From contig CAMPIC010000181.1 in assembly GCA_946886185.1 (NCBI GenBank), positions 1 through 6,361 of the forward strand: a stretch of DNA of 6,361 nucleotides, given 5' to 3'. A program made the position numbers and the translations under genes. The stretch is from an uncultured bacterium (GTDB lineage Bacteria > Eisenbacteria > RBG-16-71-46 > CAIMUX01). Within the stretch, counting starts at the first letter, position 1. Each line of letters begins with the position of its first letter. Shown here one piece after another: positions 1-5,619 of this stretch. Under the pieces are notes generated by a model that made no database searches, was not told where the DNA came from, and saw only the letters and a list, made by a program, of their open reading frames with translations.

Positions 1-569
1 GTGTCGTCGTGGTCCTCCGACTCCCGGAACTTTTGAAACTCAGCCTCGGTCTCTAGGAGGACCGCAAGCTGGTATCGCGAATCCTTGTACTCGTCGTATG
101 CGTCGTCGCCCTGAGTCTTCTCGTTGTACGCGAGCCCACCCAGAGCGACCGCGCCCAGCAGACAGCTCCACTTGAAGATCGATCCGAGGGCGGATCCTCC
201 TCCTCCGCTCGCGCTGCTGCGCGGAGCGGGAGTGTCGGGAGCGGGTGCCACTGGTGTCTCCGGCTCTCGCGTGGGGGGCGGAGGCGCCGGGGTCGCCTCG
301 ACCACTTCGACGTACTTGTCCGAGACCCATCCGATCGTCCCATTCTCGAGCTGGATCTGCTTCCATCCGGGAGATTCGCGCAGGAGGACAACGATCTCAT
401 CCTTCTTCACGGATCCGAGCACCTCGAAGTCGGTGCCCGGCCCGGAGCGGACGTTCAGGCTGTTCGCGGTGATGCGGGCGCGCCCTTCTCCCTGGGCCCA
501 TGCAATCGTGGGAAGCAGTTGACCGAACAGAAACGAAGAAACGAGTAGCAGCGCTACGAGGCGGCGCAT
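1..569 (-). CDS. SH3b-domain protein with signal peptide and membrane segment (partial, 3' end outside window)
   Basis: The open frame runs off the left edge, giving 189 visible residues. Residues 1-26 are a signal peptide (MRR, then a hydrophobic core, likely cleaved after TIAWA). Residues about 31-90 form a bacterial SH3 domain, recognised from 'NVRSGPGTDFEVLG', 'PGWKQI' and 'GWVSDKYVE'. A Pro/Thr/Ala-rich linker follows (about 92-120), then a GGGGS stretch, a hydrophobic segment that could cross the membrane (about 132-148) and an acidic, Tyr-rich helical region (from about 150). SH3b domains usually bind peptidoglycan or act as protein-interaction modules in the envelope; the role here is unknown. 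The start is set by an AAGGAGGG ribosome site 6 nt upstream. The gene is transcribed away from the protease at 877. Sure of the SH3b domain, not of function; the C-terminal part is not visible. Confidence 0.85.
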   Translation of the reverse strand, partial: MRRLVALLLVSSFLFGQLLPTIAWAQGEGRARITANSLNVRSGPGTDFEVLGSVKKDEIVVLLRESPGWKQIQLENGTIGWVSDKYVEVVEATPAPPPPTREPETPVAPAPDTPAPRSSASGGGGSALGSIFKWSCLLGAVALGGLAYNEKTQGDDAYDEYKDSRYQLAVLLETEAEFQKFRESEDHDD

Positions 570-575
570 CCGGGT

Positions 576-583
576 CCCTCCTT
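576..583 (-). promoter_or_regulatory. Ribosome binding site of the SH3b gene
   Basis: AAGGAGGG read on the minus strand, 6 nt before the ATG at 569. It fixes the start of the left-edge gene. Confidence 0.8.
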
Positions 584-648
584 GGCATCCCTCGAACCGA
601 GATTCACGACGTGGCGGAGAGTAGCAGGAACCCCCGGTCCCCGCTACG

Positions 649-670
649 CGTGGGCTTCGTCGGGCCCACG
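649..670. repeat. Perfect 7-bp inverted repeat
   Basis: CGTGGGC (649-655) and GCCCACG (664-670) are perfect complements separated by 8 bases. It sits about 80 bases upstream of the SH3b start and could be an operator or RNA hairpin. No T-run follows in either direction, so it is not a typical intrinsic terminator. Confidence 0.5.
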
Positions 671-725
671 AGGGAGATATCGGAATGGCCGCGCCGCCTC
701 CCAACTCGAACAGGGCGAGCCCGAC

Positions 726-738
726 GGGAAAATTTCCC
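726..738. repeat. Palindrome GGGAAA-A-TTTCCC
   Basis: A perfect 6+6 palindrome around a single A, AT-rich at its centre in otherwise GC-rich DNA, between two divergent genes. This looks like a possible binding site for a dimeric regulator. The factor is unknown. Confidence 0.4.
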
Positions 739-823
739 ACCCGGGCGGAGAAGTGGGCAATTTGCGCGACCGCGGCGTTCCGTTCCGGGAGCCGTTCGGG
801 GTACCATCATTCGGCCGGGGATC

Positions 824-841
824 GAGCGAATCCCTTCGCTC
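824..841 (+). promoter_or_regulatory. Hairpin in the leader of the protease gene
   Basis: GAGCGAA (824-830), loop TCCC, TTCGCTC (835-841) form a perfect 7-bp stem with a 4-nt loop, ending 35 bases before the protease ATG. A TTTT run occurs 6 bases after the stem (848-851), so it may act as a weak attenuator-like or mRNA-stabilising hairpin. Function is inferred from structure and position only. Confidence 0.45.
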
Positions 842-876
842 ACCCAGTTTTGCGCGCATCCGGAGGGAAAGTGACC

Positions 877-2616
877 ATGAAGCGCATTGTCTTGCTTGCC
901 GCGTGCTGTTTCTTGACCCAGCCGGCTCTGGCGGAGTCGGAGCTCGCTCCGAGAGTGGTCGGTCCGCTCGAGACCTGGTCCGCCGCGGACGCCGACCTCT
1001 TCGATCCCGCCTGGCTGCACGTCAAGTTCGTCGAGGGATCGGAGACCGCGATCCATGCCGACCGGTTCACCGACCCGACGCTCGATCTGTCGGCGGTCAA
1101 TGCGGCGCTGCAGCGCGGACACGCCGTCGAAGTGCGGCGCACCTTCCAGAAAGACCGCGCGCTCCTTCGCGAGTGGAAGCGGGAGGGCGAGCTTCGCAGC
1201 GGCGCGACCGGACCGGATCTCTCCCTCTGGTTCGACGTGCGCGTGGAAGGCGGACCGGCGCGCGTCGCGCAGCTCGTGAATGGGCTCAACGCATGCGCGG
1301 CGGTCGAGATCGCGCATCCGGCAATGGGAGTTCAGTCCGCCGTCCTCCGAACCGAGTCGATGCCGCACGCTGCTCATCGTGGCGGCACTCCCGACTTCAG
1401 CGGAATGCAGCAGTATCTCTACGACGCTCCTGCGGGTCTCGAAGGTCCGGCGGCCTGGTTGGTTGCCGGTGGGAAAGGGGACGGTCTGAAGTTCATCGAC
1501 GTCGAGCTCGCCTGGACGGAAGACCACGAAGACTTCGACGACAGCAAGCTGTTCTATCAAGGGGGCGCAACCGAGGACCCTGGCTACGAACCGCACGGTA
1601 CCGCGGTTTTGGGAGAGGTGATCGGACAGCACAACGCCTACGGAGTGAGCGGATTCGCGCCGGACGTGCAATACGGGCGAGTTGCGGTCACCGTTTCCGA
1701 GTGGCCGAACGTGCCGCACTACTTCCAGGAAGCGATCGACCAACTGGACGCGGGCGATGTCTGGTTGATCGAGCTGCAGACGAATCAGGTCCTTCCGATG
1801 GAGCACGTGCAGGTGAACTACGACGTCATCTGGACCGGATGCTGGTCGCGCGGAGTCGTTTGCATCGAAGCCGCCGGCAACGGCTCCTGGAATCTCGACA
1901 GCGCCCAGTTTGGAGGACTGTTCGATCGCAACGTCCGCGATTCCGGCGCCATCATGGTCGGCGCGGGAACTCCATTCGGGCTCGTCGCCGAGTCGTTCTC
2001 CAACTACGGAACGCGGTGCGACGCGCATGCCTGGGGATCGCAGATCGTGACCACGGGCTATGGGGACCTCTACAACGAAGGACCGCTCCAGACGCGGTAC
2101 ACCGATGGCTTCGGCGGCACCTCGGGCGCCTCGCCGATGGTGACGGGAGCCGCGCTCTGCCTACAGGGAATCGCGATCGCCAATCAAGCGCGCCGTCTCA
2201 CTCCGCTCGAGCTGCGCACGCTCATCACCGAGACGGGGACTCCGCAGCAGGGAACGCGCTTGATCGGTCCGCGGCCCAATCTGGAGGTGGCGGTGGAGAC
2301 TCTGCTCGACGCGGCCTCCGTGCCCGCATCCGCTGCGTCGCGTGCACTCAATCTCGTGGTCAGCCCCAATCCGTTCCACGATGCGTCCGAGATCCGGTTC
2401 GCCGCTCCGGACGCGGGATTCGGAAGCGTGGACGTGTTCGATGCGACTGGCCGTCAGGTCCGCCAGCTTTGGACTGGAAAGATGGCGGCGGGAACGCAGG
2501 CCATGACGTGGGATGGGCGAGACGACGCGGGCCAGATGGCGCCGAGCGGTGTCTACTACGTCCGCATCAACGTGAACGACGTCAACGCCACGAGGACCGT
2601 GCAAAGGATCCGTTGA
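877..2616 (+). CDS. Secreted subtilisin-like serine protease (S8) with FlgD/T9SS-type C-terminal domain
   Basis: This 579-residue protein has a signal peptide (1-19, cut after PALA) and a putative N-terminal propeptide-like region to about residue 195. The S8 catalytic domain carries Asp208 in 'KFIDVELAW', His240 in 'PHGTAVLGEV', the oxyanion Asn335 in 'AAGNGS' and the nucleophile Ser416 in 'GGTSGASPMVTGAA'. Spacing between these residues is close to that of subtilisin, so the enzyme should be active. The last ~90 residues form a FlgD-like beta-sandwich with 'SPNPF' at 496-500, 'WDGRDDAG' from 545 and 'GVYYVRI' at 558-564; this domain is common at the ends of secreted proteins in FCB-group bacteria, where it often serves as a sorting signal or surface anchor. 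The ATG at 877 has GGAGGG 9 nt upstream; an in-frame GTG at 871 would be only 3 nt from it. Probably a monocistronic, exported degradative protease. Confidence 0.93.
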   Translation: MKRIVLLAACCFLTQPALAESELAPRVVGPLETWSAADADLFDPAWLHVKFVEGSETAIHADRFTDPTLDLSAVNAALQRGHAVEVRRTFQKDRALLREWKREGELRSGATGPDLSLWFDVRVEGGPARVAQLVNGLNACAAVEIAHPAMGVQSAVLRTESMPHAAHRGGTPDFSGMQQYLYDAPAGLEGPAAWLVAGGKGDGLKFIDVELAWTEDHEDFDDSKLFYQGGATEDPGYEPHGTAVLGEVIGQHNAYGVSGFAPDVQYGRVAVTVSEWPNVPHYFQEAIDQLDAGDVWLIELQTNQVLPMEHVQVNYDVIWTGCWSRGVVCIEAAGNGSWNLDSAQFGGLFDRNVRDSGAIMVGAGTPFGLVAESFSNYGTRCDAHAWGSQIVTTGYGDLYNEGPLQTRYTDGFGGTSGASPMVTGAALCLQGIAIANQARRLTPLELRTLITETGTPQQGTRLIGPRPNLEVAVETLLDAASVPASAASRALNLVVSPNPFHDASEIRFAAPDAGFGSVDVFDATGRQVRQLWTGKMAAGTQAMTWDGRDDAGQMAPSGVYYVRINVNDVNATRTVQRIR

Positions 2617-2662
2617 TCGCCTGTGCACATACCGGGGATTCGGGTGGGTCGTTCGTCGGACT

Positions 2663-2679
2663 ACTCCCGCAGCGGGAGT
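2663..2679. terminator. Hairpin between convergent genes, possible bidirectional terminator
   Basis: ACTCCCG, loop CAG, CGGGAGT gives a perfect 7-bp stem with a 3-nt loop. It lies between the stop of the protease (2616) and the stop of the MetE-like gene (2729), where a shared terminator is expected. There is no T-run on either side, so it is not a canonical rho-independent terminator. Confidence 0.45.
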
Positions 2680-2728
2680 GGCGACTTCGATCGGCTGGAA
2701 GACACTAAGCCGCGACCGGCGAGATTGG

Positions 2729-3892
2729 TTACGCTTCGCTGCCGGTGTAGCGCGACCGGAGCAGGCAGGCGGCTTGCACCATGCTGCGGAGCTTCGCGGC
2801 CGCGATCTCGTGCTCGTTGACGCAGCGGTTGGCGAAGCAGCCGAAGCCGCAGTCGGGGTTCAAGAAGATCTGATCGGGCGAGAAGTACTGGAGCGCCTGC
2901 TCGACGCGCTCCACGATCTCGTCCACCGACTCCACCTCATCGGTACGCGGGTTGACGACGCCGAGGCCGATCTCGCGCCCCGCGAGCGCGCGCCCCACGA
3001 TCGCGATCTCTCCCGCGCGGGGAGTGGAATGCTCCAGCACGAACTGGTGGACGCGCATCTTCTGGAACGCGGGCACGAGCGGAGCATAATCGCCCGTCAG
3101 GAGCACGCTCTCGTCCTTGCTCCAGTTTCCGCGGCAGACGTGCAGTCCGATCCGAGGACCGGTCACTCCCTCGATCACGCGGTTCAGAAGGTCGGCTGCG
3201 TAATTCAACTCCGTACCCGCGTCCCGGCGGGTTGCCAGAGTCGCTCACATGAAGGTTCGCCGGCCGGCATCCTCGGAGAGCACGATCTCGGTCAGGACCG
3301 GCTCGTCGAACTGGACGAATTCGCATCCCGCGGCGGCCAGTTCGAAAAGCTCTTCGCGCAGGATTCGCACGACATCCTCGCCCATCTCCACCTTGTCTCG
3401 ATAACCCGCCTGCGAGAACTGACTGACCCACATCGCGCGAGTGAGGAGATACGGCCCCGGCAGCGTGATCTTGACGGGGCGGTCGGTAAGCGTGCGCAGG
3501 AACGCGAGCTCCTCGCCGGTCAGAGACTCGCGGCGTTCGAGCCGTCCGATGCAGGTCGGATTCTTGATCGCGGAGGCGGGGACGTCGAGCGTCGTCAACA
3601 TCTCCTCGAACGAGGCCTTGTCCTCGACCGTGTCGAGCATTTCGGCGAGCGACATCAGCTTGGTTCCGGCCAGCTTGTCGGTCACGAAGGAGTAGAAGTT
3701 GTCGCGCCGGATCTCGCCGTCCACCACGTAGTCGACTCCGGCATCCAGCTGCGCTTGTACGCACGCTTCGACTTCGCGATTCGCGATCTCGGTGAACGCG
3801 TCGCGCGTGATCCGCCCCGCCTGTCGATCGCGCAGCGCCCCGAGAAGCGCGCGCGACCGCGGCCAGCTCCCGACTTGCGTCACCTCGAACAT
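2729..3892 (-). CDS. MetE-like methyltransferase read as a selenoprotein (in-frame TGA = Sec216)
   Basis: Read through one TGA, this is a 387-residue protein of the cobalamin-independent methionine synthase II (MetE catalytic domain) family, whose usual single-domain length is similar. The N-terminal part has 'TQVGSWPRS' (5-13), 'VDGEIRRDNFYSFV' (57-70), 'LPGPYLL' (144-150) and 'VQFDEPVL' (193-200). The TGA falls at residue 216, just after 'GRRTFM'. The C-terminal part carries the expected zinc ligands: His251 and Cys253 in 'HVCRGNWS', Glu287 in 'VLEHSTPRAG' and Cys348 in 'NPDCGFG'. MetE-family enzymes use this zinc to activate a thiol for alkylation: methyl to homocysteine in methionine synthases, including short folate-independent core-MetE types, or epoxide to coenzyme M in epoxyalkane:CoM transferases. 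The substrate here is unknown. The frame is identical on both sides of the TGA and a SECIS-like hairpin follows it, favouring selenocysteine over a nonsense mutation. The ATG at 3892 has GGAGG 4 nt upstream. Extra cysteines at 352 and 357 are unusual. Last gene of the minus-strand cluster. Family assignment is firm; Sec is strongly supported but not proven. Confidence 0.85.
3206..3243 (-). promoter_or_regulatory. Candidate bacterial SECIS element
   Basis: Read on the minus strand, starting one base after the TGA: lower stem CGACTCTG pairs with CGGAGTTG (8 bp, two of them G-U), a 3/1 internal loop (GCA against A), upper stem ACCCGC pairs with GCGGGT (6 bp), apical loop CGGGAC (6 nt). The loop has G at its second position and begins 18 nt after the TGA. 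Bacterial SECIS elements lie in the coding sequence right after the UGA, with an apical loop of a few nucleotides, a G in its first two positions and a UGA-to-loop distance of roughly 16-37 nt. All are met. It would be bound by SelB carrying Sec-tRNA. Folding was done by eye, without energy calculation. Confidence 0.8.
3245..3247 (-). other. In-frame TGA, predicted selenocysteine codon
   Basis: The plus-strand TCA reads TGA on the coding strand, codon 216 of the MetE-like gene, between ATG (Met215) and GCG (Ala217). The frame upstream and downstream is the same, so no frameshift is involved. From my memory of the family, homologues tend to have Cys at the matching 'TFM-C-A' position, which is the usual exchange for Sec; an alignment would confirm this. 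Confidence 0.8.
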
Positions 3893-3896
3893 GGAA

Positions 3897-3901
3897 CCTC
3901 C
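3897..3901 (-). promoter_or_regulatory. Ribosome binding site of the MetE-like gene
   Basis: GGAGG on the minus strand, 4 nt before the ATG at 3892. It supports this start rather than the upstream in-frame ATG at 3955, which would add 21 residues with no family resemblance. Confidence 0.65.
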
Positions 3902-3909
3902 GGTGTTGC

Positions 3910-3925
3910 CGCCGCGCTCGCGGCG
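3910..3925 (-). promoter_or_regulatory. GC hairpin in the leader of the MetE-like gene
   Basis: CGCCGC, loop GAGC, GCGGCG is a perfect 6-bp stem with a 4-nt loop, ending 17 bases before the ATG and 8 bases before the ribosome site. It could modulate translation or be an mRNA processing boundary within the 128-base gap after the OsmC fusion. There is no T-run, so termination is unlikely. Confidence 0.4.
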
Positions 3926-4020
3926 CGTCCACAGAAAACAACGAGCTTGCTCCATTTGGAGGCAGCTCTCACAAGACGATCAGGTTCGCCGCGAGCGTGG
4001 TCCCTACGGGAGCACGACCC

Positions 4021-4767
4021 TCACAAAATCACCAGCTTGGTGACGAGCGCCGTTGCCTTCGAGAGCGTTGCCGCCACGGGGGAGCGCTCCACCGTCCGAT
4101 CCCACGCGGCTTGCACGAGCGCATTGTCCGCCATCGTCGAAGCGAAGCAGCGCACCTCGATCTGCACCAGACTGGGATCTCCTTCTCCGATTCCCAGATG
4201 CGCCAACGGATTTCCGAGCCGTCCCTTCACGGTCAGCTCGATGTCGTCGACCTCGACTCCCGCGCGGGCGCACTCGGTCGCGAACCCCGTGGAGAGCGCG
4301 GTTCCGAGCGAGCCCAGGAGCAGCTCGATCGCGGATGGATGGACATCCTTCTCCTCGAAACTCGCCGGCTGTCCCGCCTTGAAGGCGAAGTTGCGGCAGT
4401 AGGCGGTGCTTTCGAGGTGGCCGGTGGAGCGGACCCGGACACGCCACTCGTACGACTCCGCTTTCTTCTTGTCCGCTTCGAGCGCCTTCTCTTCCGCTTC
4501 GGCCGCATGACCGCTCTTGCGCACGAAATACCGCACCGTCACGCGATCTTCTTCGCCGACTGCGCCGAGGTATTCGTGGCCCACCATCCGGCACCAAGGC
4601 GGAAGGTCGGAACGCACCGACGGCTCACGCGAGCGCATCTCCAGGATGCCACCGGTCGGAACCTGAAGCATGTGCTCACGGATGAGCAGCACGAGCCCCG
4701 ATCCGCAGTCGAGGTCCCCGCCCTCGAACACGCGATCCGGCTTCAGTTGCTCGAGATCGTCCGACAC
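4021..4767 (-). CDS. TusA-like / OsmC-like fusion protein, OsmC domain without catalytic cysteines
   Basis: A 248-residue two-domain protein. Residues about 12-84 are a TusA/SirA-type sulfur-carrier module with 'GGDLDCGSGLVLLIRE' (Cys21) and 'LPPWCRMVGHEYL' (Cys59); Cys21 is followed by Gly instead of the classical CPxP. A charged, Ala/Lys/Glu-rich linker (about 86-106) leads to an OsmC-type domain (about 107-248): 'FKAGQPASFEEKDVHPSAIELLLGSLG' region, 'VEVDDIELTVKGRLGNPL' and 'ERSPVAATLSKA'. Typical OsmC peroxidases have two reactive cysteines, one in the helix after the 'ELLL..LG' motif and one in a 'CPV..TL' motif; here these places hold Ala157 and Ser229, so thiol peroxidase activity is not expected. 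A binding or scaffold role in sulfur transfer is possible. The GTG start at 4767 has GGAGGAG 6 nt upstream; the frame stays open to 4959 but that stretch resembles nothing. A 121-base gap separates it from the DsrE-like gene upstream. Confidence 0.85.
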   Translation of the reverse strand: MSDDLEQLKPDRVFEGGDLDCGSGLVLLIREHMLQVPTGGILEMRSREPSVRSDLPPWCRMVGHEYLGAVGEEDRVTVRYFVRKSGHAAEAEEKALEADKKKAESYEWRVRVRSTGHLESTAYCRNFAFKAGQPASFEEKDVHPSAIELLLGSLGTALSTGFATECARAGVEVDDIELTVKGRLGNPLAHLGIGEGDPSLVQIEVRCFASTMADNALVQAAWDRTVERSPVAATLSKATALVTKLVIL

Positions 4768-4773
4768 GTCCTG

Positions 4774-4780
4774 CTCCTCC
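4774..4780 (-). promoter_or_regulatory. Ribosome binding site that decides the GTG start of the TusA-OsmC gene
   Basis: GGAGGAG on the minus strand, 6 nt before the GTG at 4767. This makes GTG at 4767 the start, not the far upstream ATG at 4959, which would overlap the end of the DsrE-like gene. Confidence 0.75.
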
Positions 4781-4888
4781 GTTGGACAGTCCGATAGGCC
4801 CTGGTCCCGCGCGTTGGACGAGAGCGCCGCGACCGCTCCGCGAGTGCGGCGTCGATCGGGCGGCTCGTTCTTGTCGCGTCCATGCGTG

Positions 4889-5254
4889 CTAGTACGTGAT
4901 GCTGGGCGCGCCGTCCGACAGGAACTCCACCAGCGCCGCGCCTCCGGCCGGGGTCGCACCCTCGATCAACTGCTCCGGCTCGATCCCACGCTTCTTCATG
5001 CAGGGCGTGCAGACGAGGATGCGGCCGCCTCCAGCGACGAACTTGTCCACCAGCTCCTTGAGAGGAGCGAACGGAGCGCCTTCGACGATCTTCTCGTACT
5101 CGCCCTTCACCGCAGCCCAGACTCCGTCCGTCGAGAGGAACACCATGGTCTCCTTCTCGCTCCCGAGTGCGGCGTTCGCCACCACGAATCCGACCGTGGC
5201 CTTGTCTCCGTCCTGCTTGCAGTGTGTGATCGAAACGCAAAACTTGTTGCTCAT
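4889..5254 (-). CDS. DsrE/DsrF-like sulfur-transfer family protein
   Basis: A 121-residue soluble protein with the DsrE-like alpha/beta fold pattern: an N-terminal strand 'KFCVSITH', a helix with 'DKATVGFVVANAAL' (18-30), 'TMVFLSTDGVWAAVKG' (37-51) and a C-terminal half with 'GGGRILVCTPCMKKRGI' (75-91), 'LIEGATPAGGAALVEFL' (96-112). The CTPC motif (Cys82, Cys85) sits where family members carry their reactive cysteine(s). DsrE-like proteins pass persulfide sulfur between carriers, often with a TusA partner, and this gene lies between two TusA-like genes. The start is ATG 5254 with AAGGAG 6 nt upstream; the adjoining in-frame GTG at 5257 would be only 3 nt from it. The TAG stop at 4889 matches a natural family C-terminus. 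No in-frame TGA is present. Confident in the family; donor and acceptor are inferred. Confidence 0.88.
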   Translation of the reverse strand: MSNKFCVSITHCKQDGDKATVGFVVANAALGSEKETMVFLSTDGVWAAVKGEYEKIVEGAPFAPLKELVDKFVAGGGRILVCTPCMKKRGIEPEQLIEGATPAGGAALVEFLSDGAPSITY

Positions 5255-5283
5255 CACGTTCTCCTTTCCTGCGCCCTATATCC

Positions 5284-5322
5284 GCGTTCTGTTTCCGAGT
5301 TCGGTTTCCTGCGTTCTGTTCC
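5284..5322 (-). repeat. Three tandem 13-bp degenerate repeats
   Basis: Plus-strand units GCGTTCTGTTTCC (5284-5296), GAGTTCGGTTTCC (5297-5309) and TGCGTTCTGTTCC (5310-5322; shifted by one base). A more degenerate fourth unit, GCGCCCTATATCC, lies at 5271-5283. On the transcribed strand these read as GGAA(A)C-rich units. They fill most of the gap between the TusA-like stop (5338) and the DsrE-like start (5254), upstream of the DsrE ribosome site. Role unknown. Confidence 0.6.
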
Positions 5323-5337
5323 GCCCGGCGTGCTCGG

Positions 5338-5619
5338 TCATGCCGATTTGACCTTCGTCAAATAGTAGGGATGGCGTGCTTCGAGAAACTCGTGTCCGGT
5401 GACGCGGCACCATGCCGGAATCTCGACCGGCGCGCCCACATCGAGCGCGTGGATCGCGACATGCGTTCCGGGAGGAAGCTTCCGGAAGTGAGTTCGCAGA
5501 TCCAGGATCATCTCTCCGCACCCGGTGTCGCCGCCGTCGAAGCGCGACTCCGGATTCCAGTCGGAGGGAAGATTCATCCAGGGATCCGCTCCGGATGATC
5601 CATGCTTCTCCCGCGTCAT
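5338..5619 (-). CDS. TusA-like sulfur-carrier protein with Cys-Gly motif
   Basis: A 93-residue protein of the TusA/SirA family. After a short polar N-terminus it has 'FDGGDTGCGEMILDLR' (27-42; Cys34), a middle strand 'GTHVAIHALDVGAPVEIPAW' (51-70) and 'CRVTGHEFLEARHPYYLTKV' (71-90; Cys71). Cys34 occupies the place of the reactive cysteine in CPxP of classical TusA but is followed by Gly. TusA proteins carry a persulfide on this cysteine and hand it to partners such as DsrE-like proteins. The module resembles the N-terminal half of the TusA-OsmC fusion (shared 'WCR..GHE'), so the two are probably paralogous. The ATG at 5619 overlaps the TGA of the outer-membrane protein gene (ATGA), with AGGA 7 nt upstream, showing translational coupling. 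A longer upstream reading would lie inside the neighbour and is rejected. The C-terminus at a TGA looks natural, so I do not read that stop as Sec. Confidence 0.85.
   Translation of the reverse strand: MTREKHGSSGADPWMNLPSDWNPESRFDGGDTGCGEMILDLRTHFRKLPPGTHVAIHALDVGAPVEIPAWCRVTGHEFLEARHPYYLTKVKSA

Larger units (their letters stand above)
570..876. other. Divergent intergenic region between SH3b and protease genes
   Basis: About 307 bases with no credible gene; long frames crossing it lack protein-like features. Promoters for both flanking genes should lie here, but I see no convincing -35/-10 pair. It holds inverted repeats at 649-670, 726-738 and 824-841, listed separately, and a short near-direct repeat (CGTTCCGGG at 781, CGTTCGGGG at 793). 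Confidence 0.6.

Noticed and set aside
877..906. Lipoprotein signal (LAAC near residue 10) in the protease
   Set aside because: The cysteine is too close to the N-terminus for a proper hydrophobic region; the ALA site at residue 19 is a better signal peptidase I site.
582..2708. 708-codon plus-strand frame and a 474-codon minus-strand frame over the protease gene
   Set aside because: Both are shadows of the clearly recognisable S8 protease frame and have no domain features.
2729..3208. Second half of the MetE-like gene as an independent 159-residue gene
   Set aside because: Its only start is a TTG with no proper ribosome-site spacing, and it begins in the middle of a conserved domain.
3245..3247. 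TGA as a simple nonsense mutation (pseudogene) or sequencing error
   Set aside because: Both halves keep intact family motifs and the same frame, no other disruption is seen, and a SECIS-like hairpin follows. It remains the main alternative, since sel genes are outside the window.
2678..4402. 574-codon plus-strand open frame opposite the MetE-like and OsmC genes
   Set aside because: Its product is low-complexity Arg/Leu/Glu-rich, with no motifs; long antisense frames are expected in GC-rich DNA.
4825..4851. CGCCGC/GCGGCG inverted repeat between the DsrE-like and TusA-OsmC genes
   Set aside because: Only a 6-bp GC-only stem with a 15-nt loop and no T-run; expected by chance at this GC content.
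5271..5322. CRISPR array
   Set aside because: Units are 13 bases, degenerate and directly adjacent with no spacers.
4889..5619. Further selenocysteine codons in the TusA-like and DsrE-like genes
   Set aside because: Their key cysteines are encoded as Cys, they have no internal TGA, and their stops fall at natural family ends.
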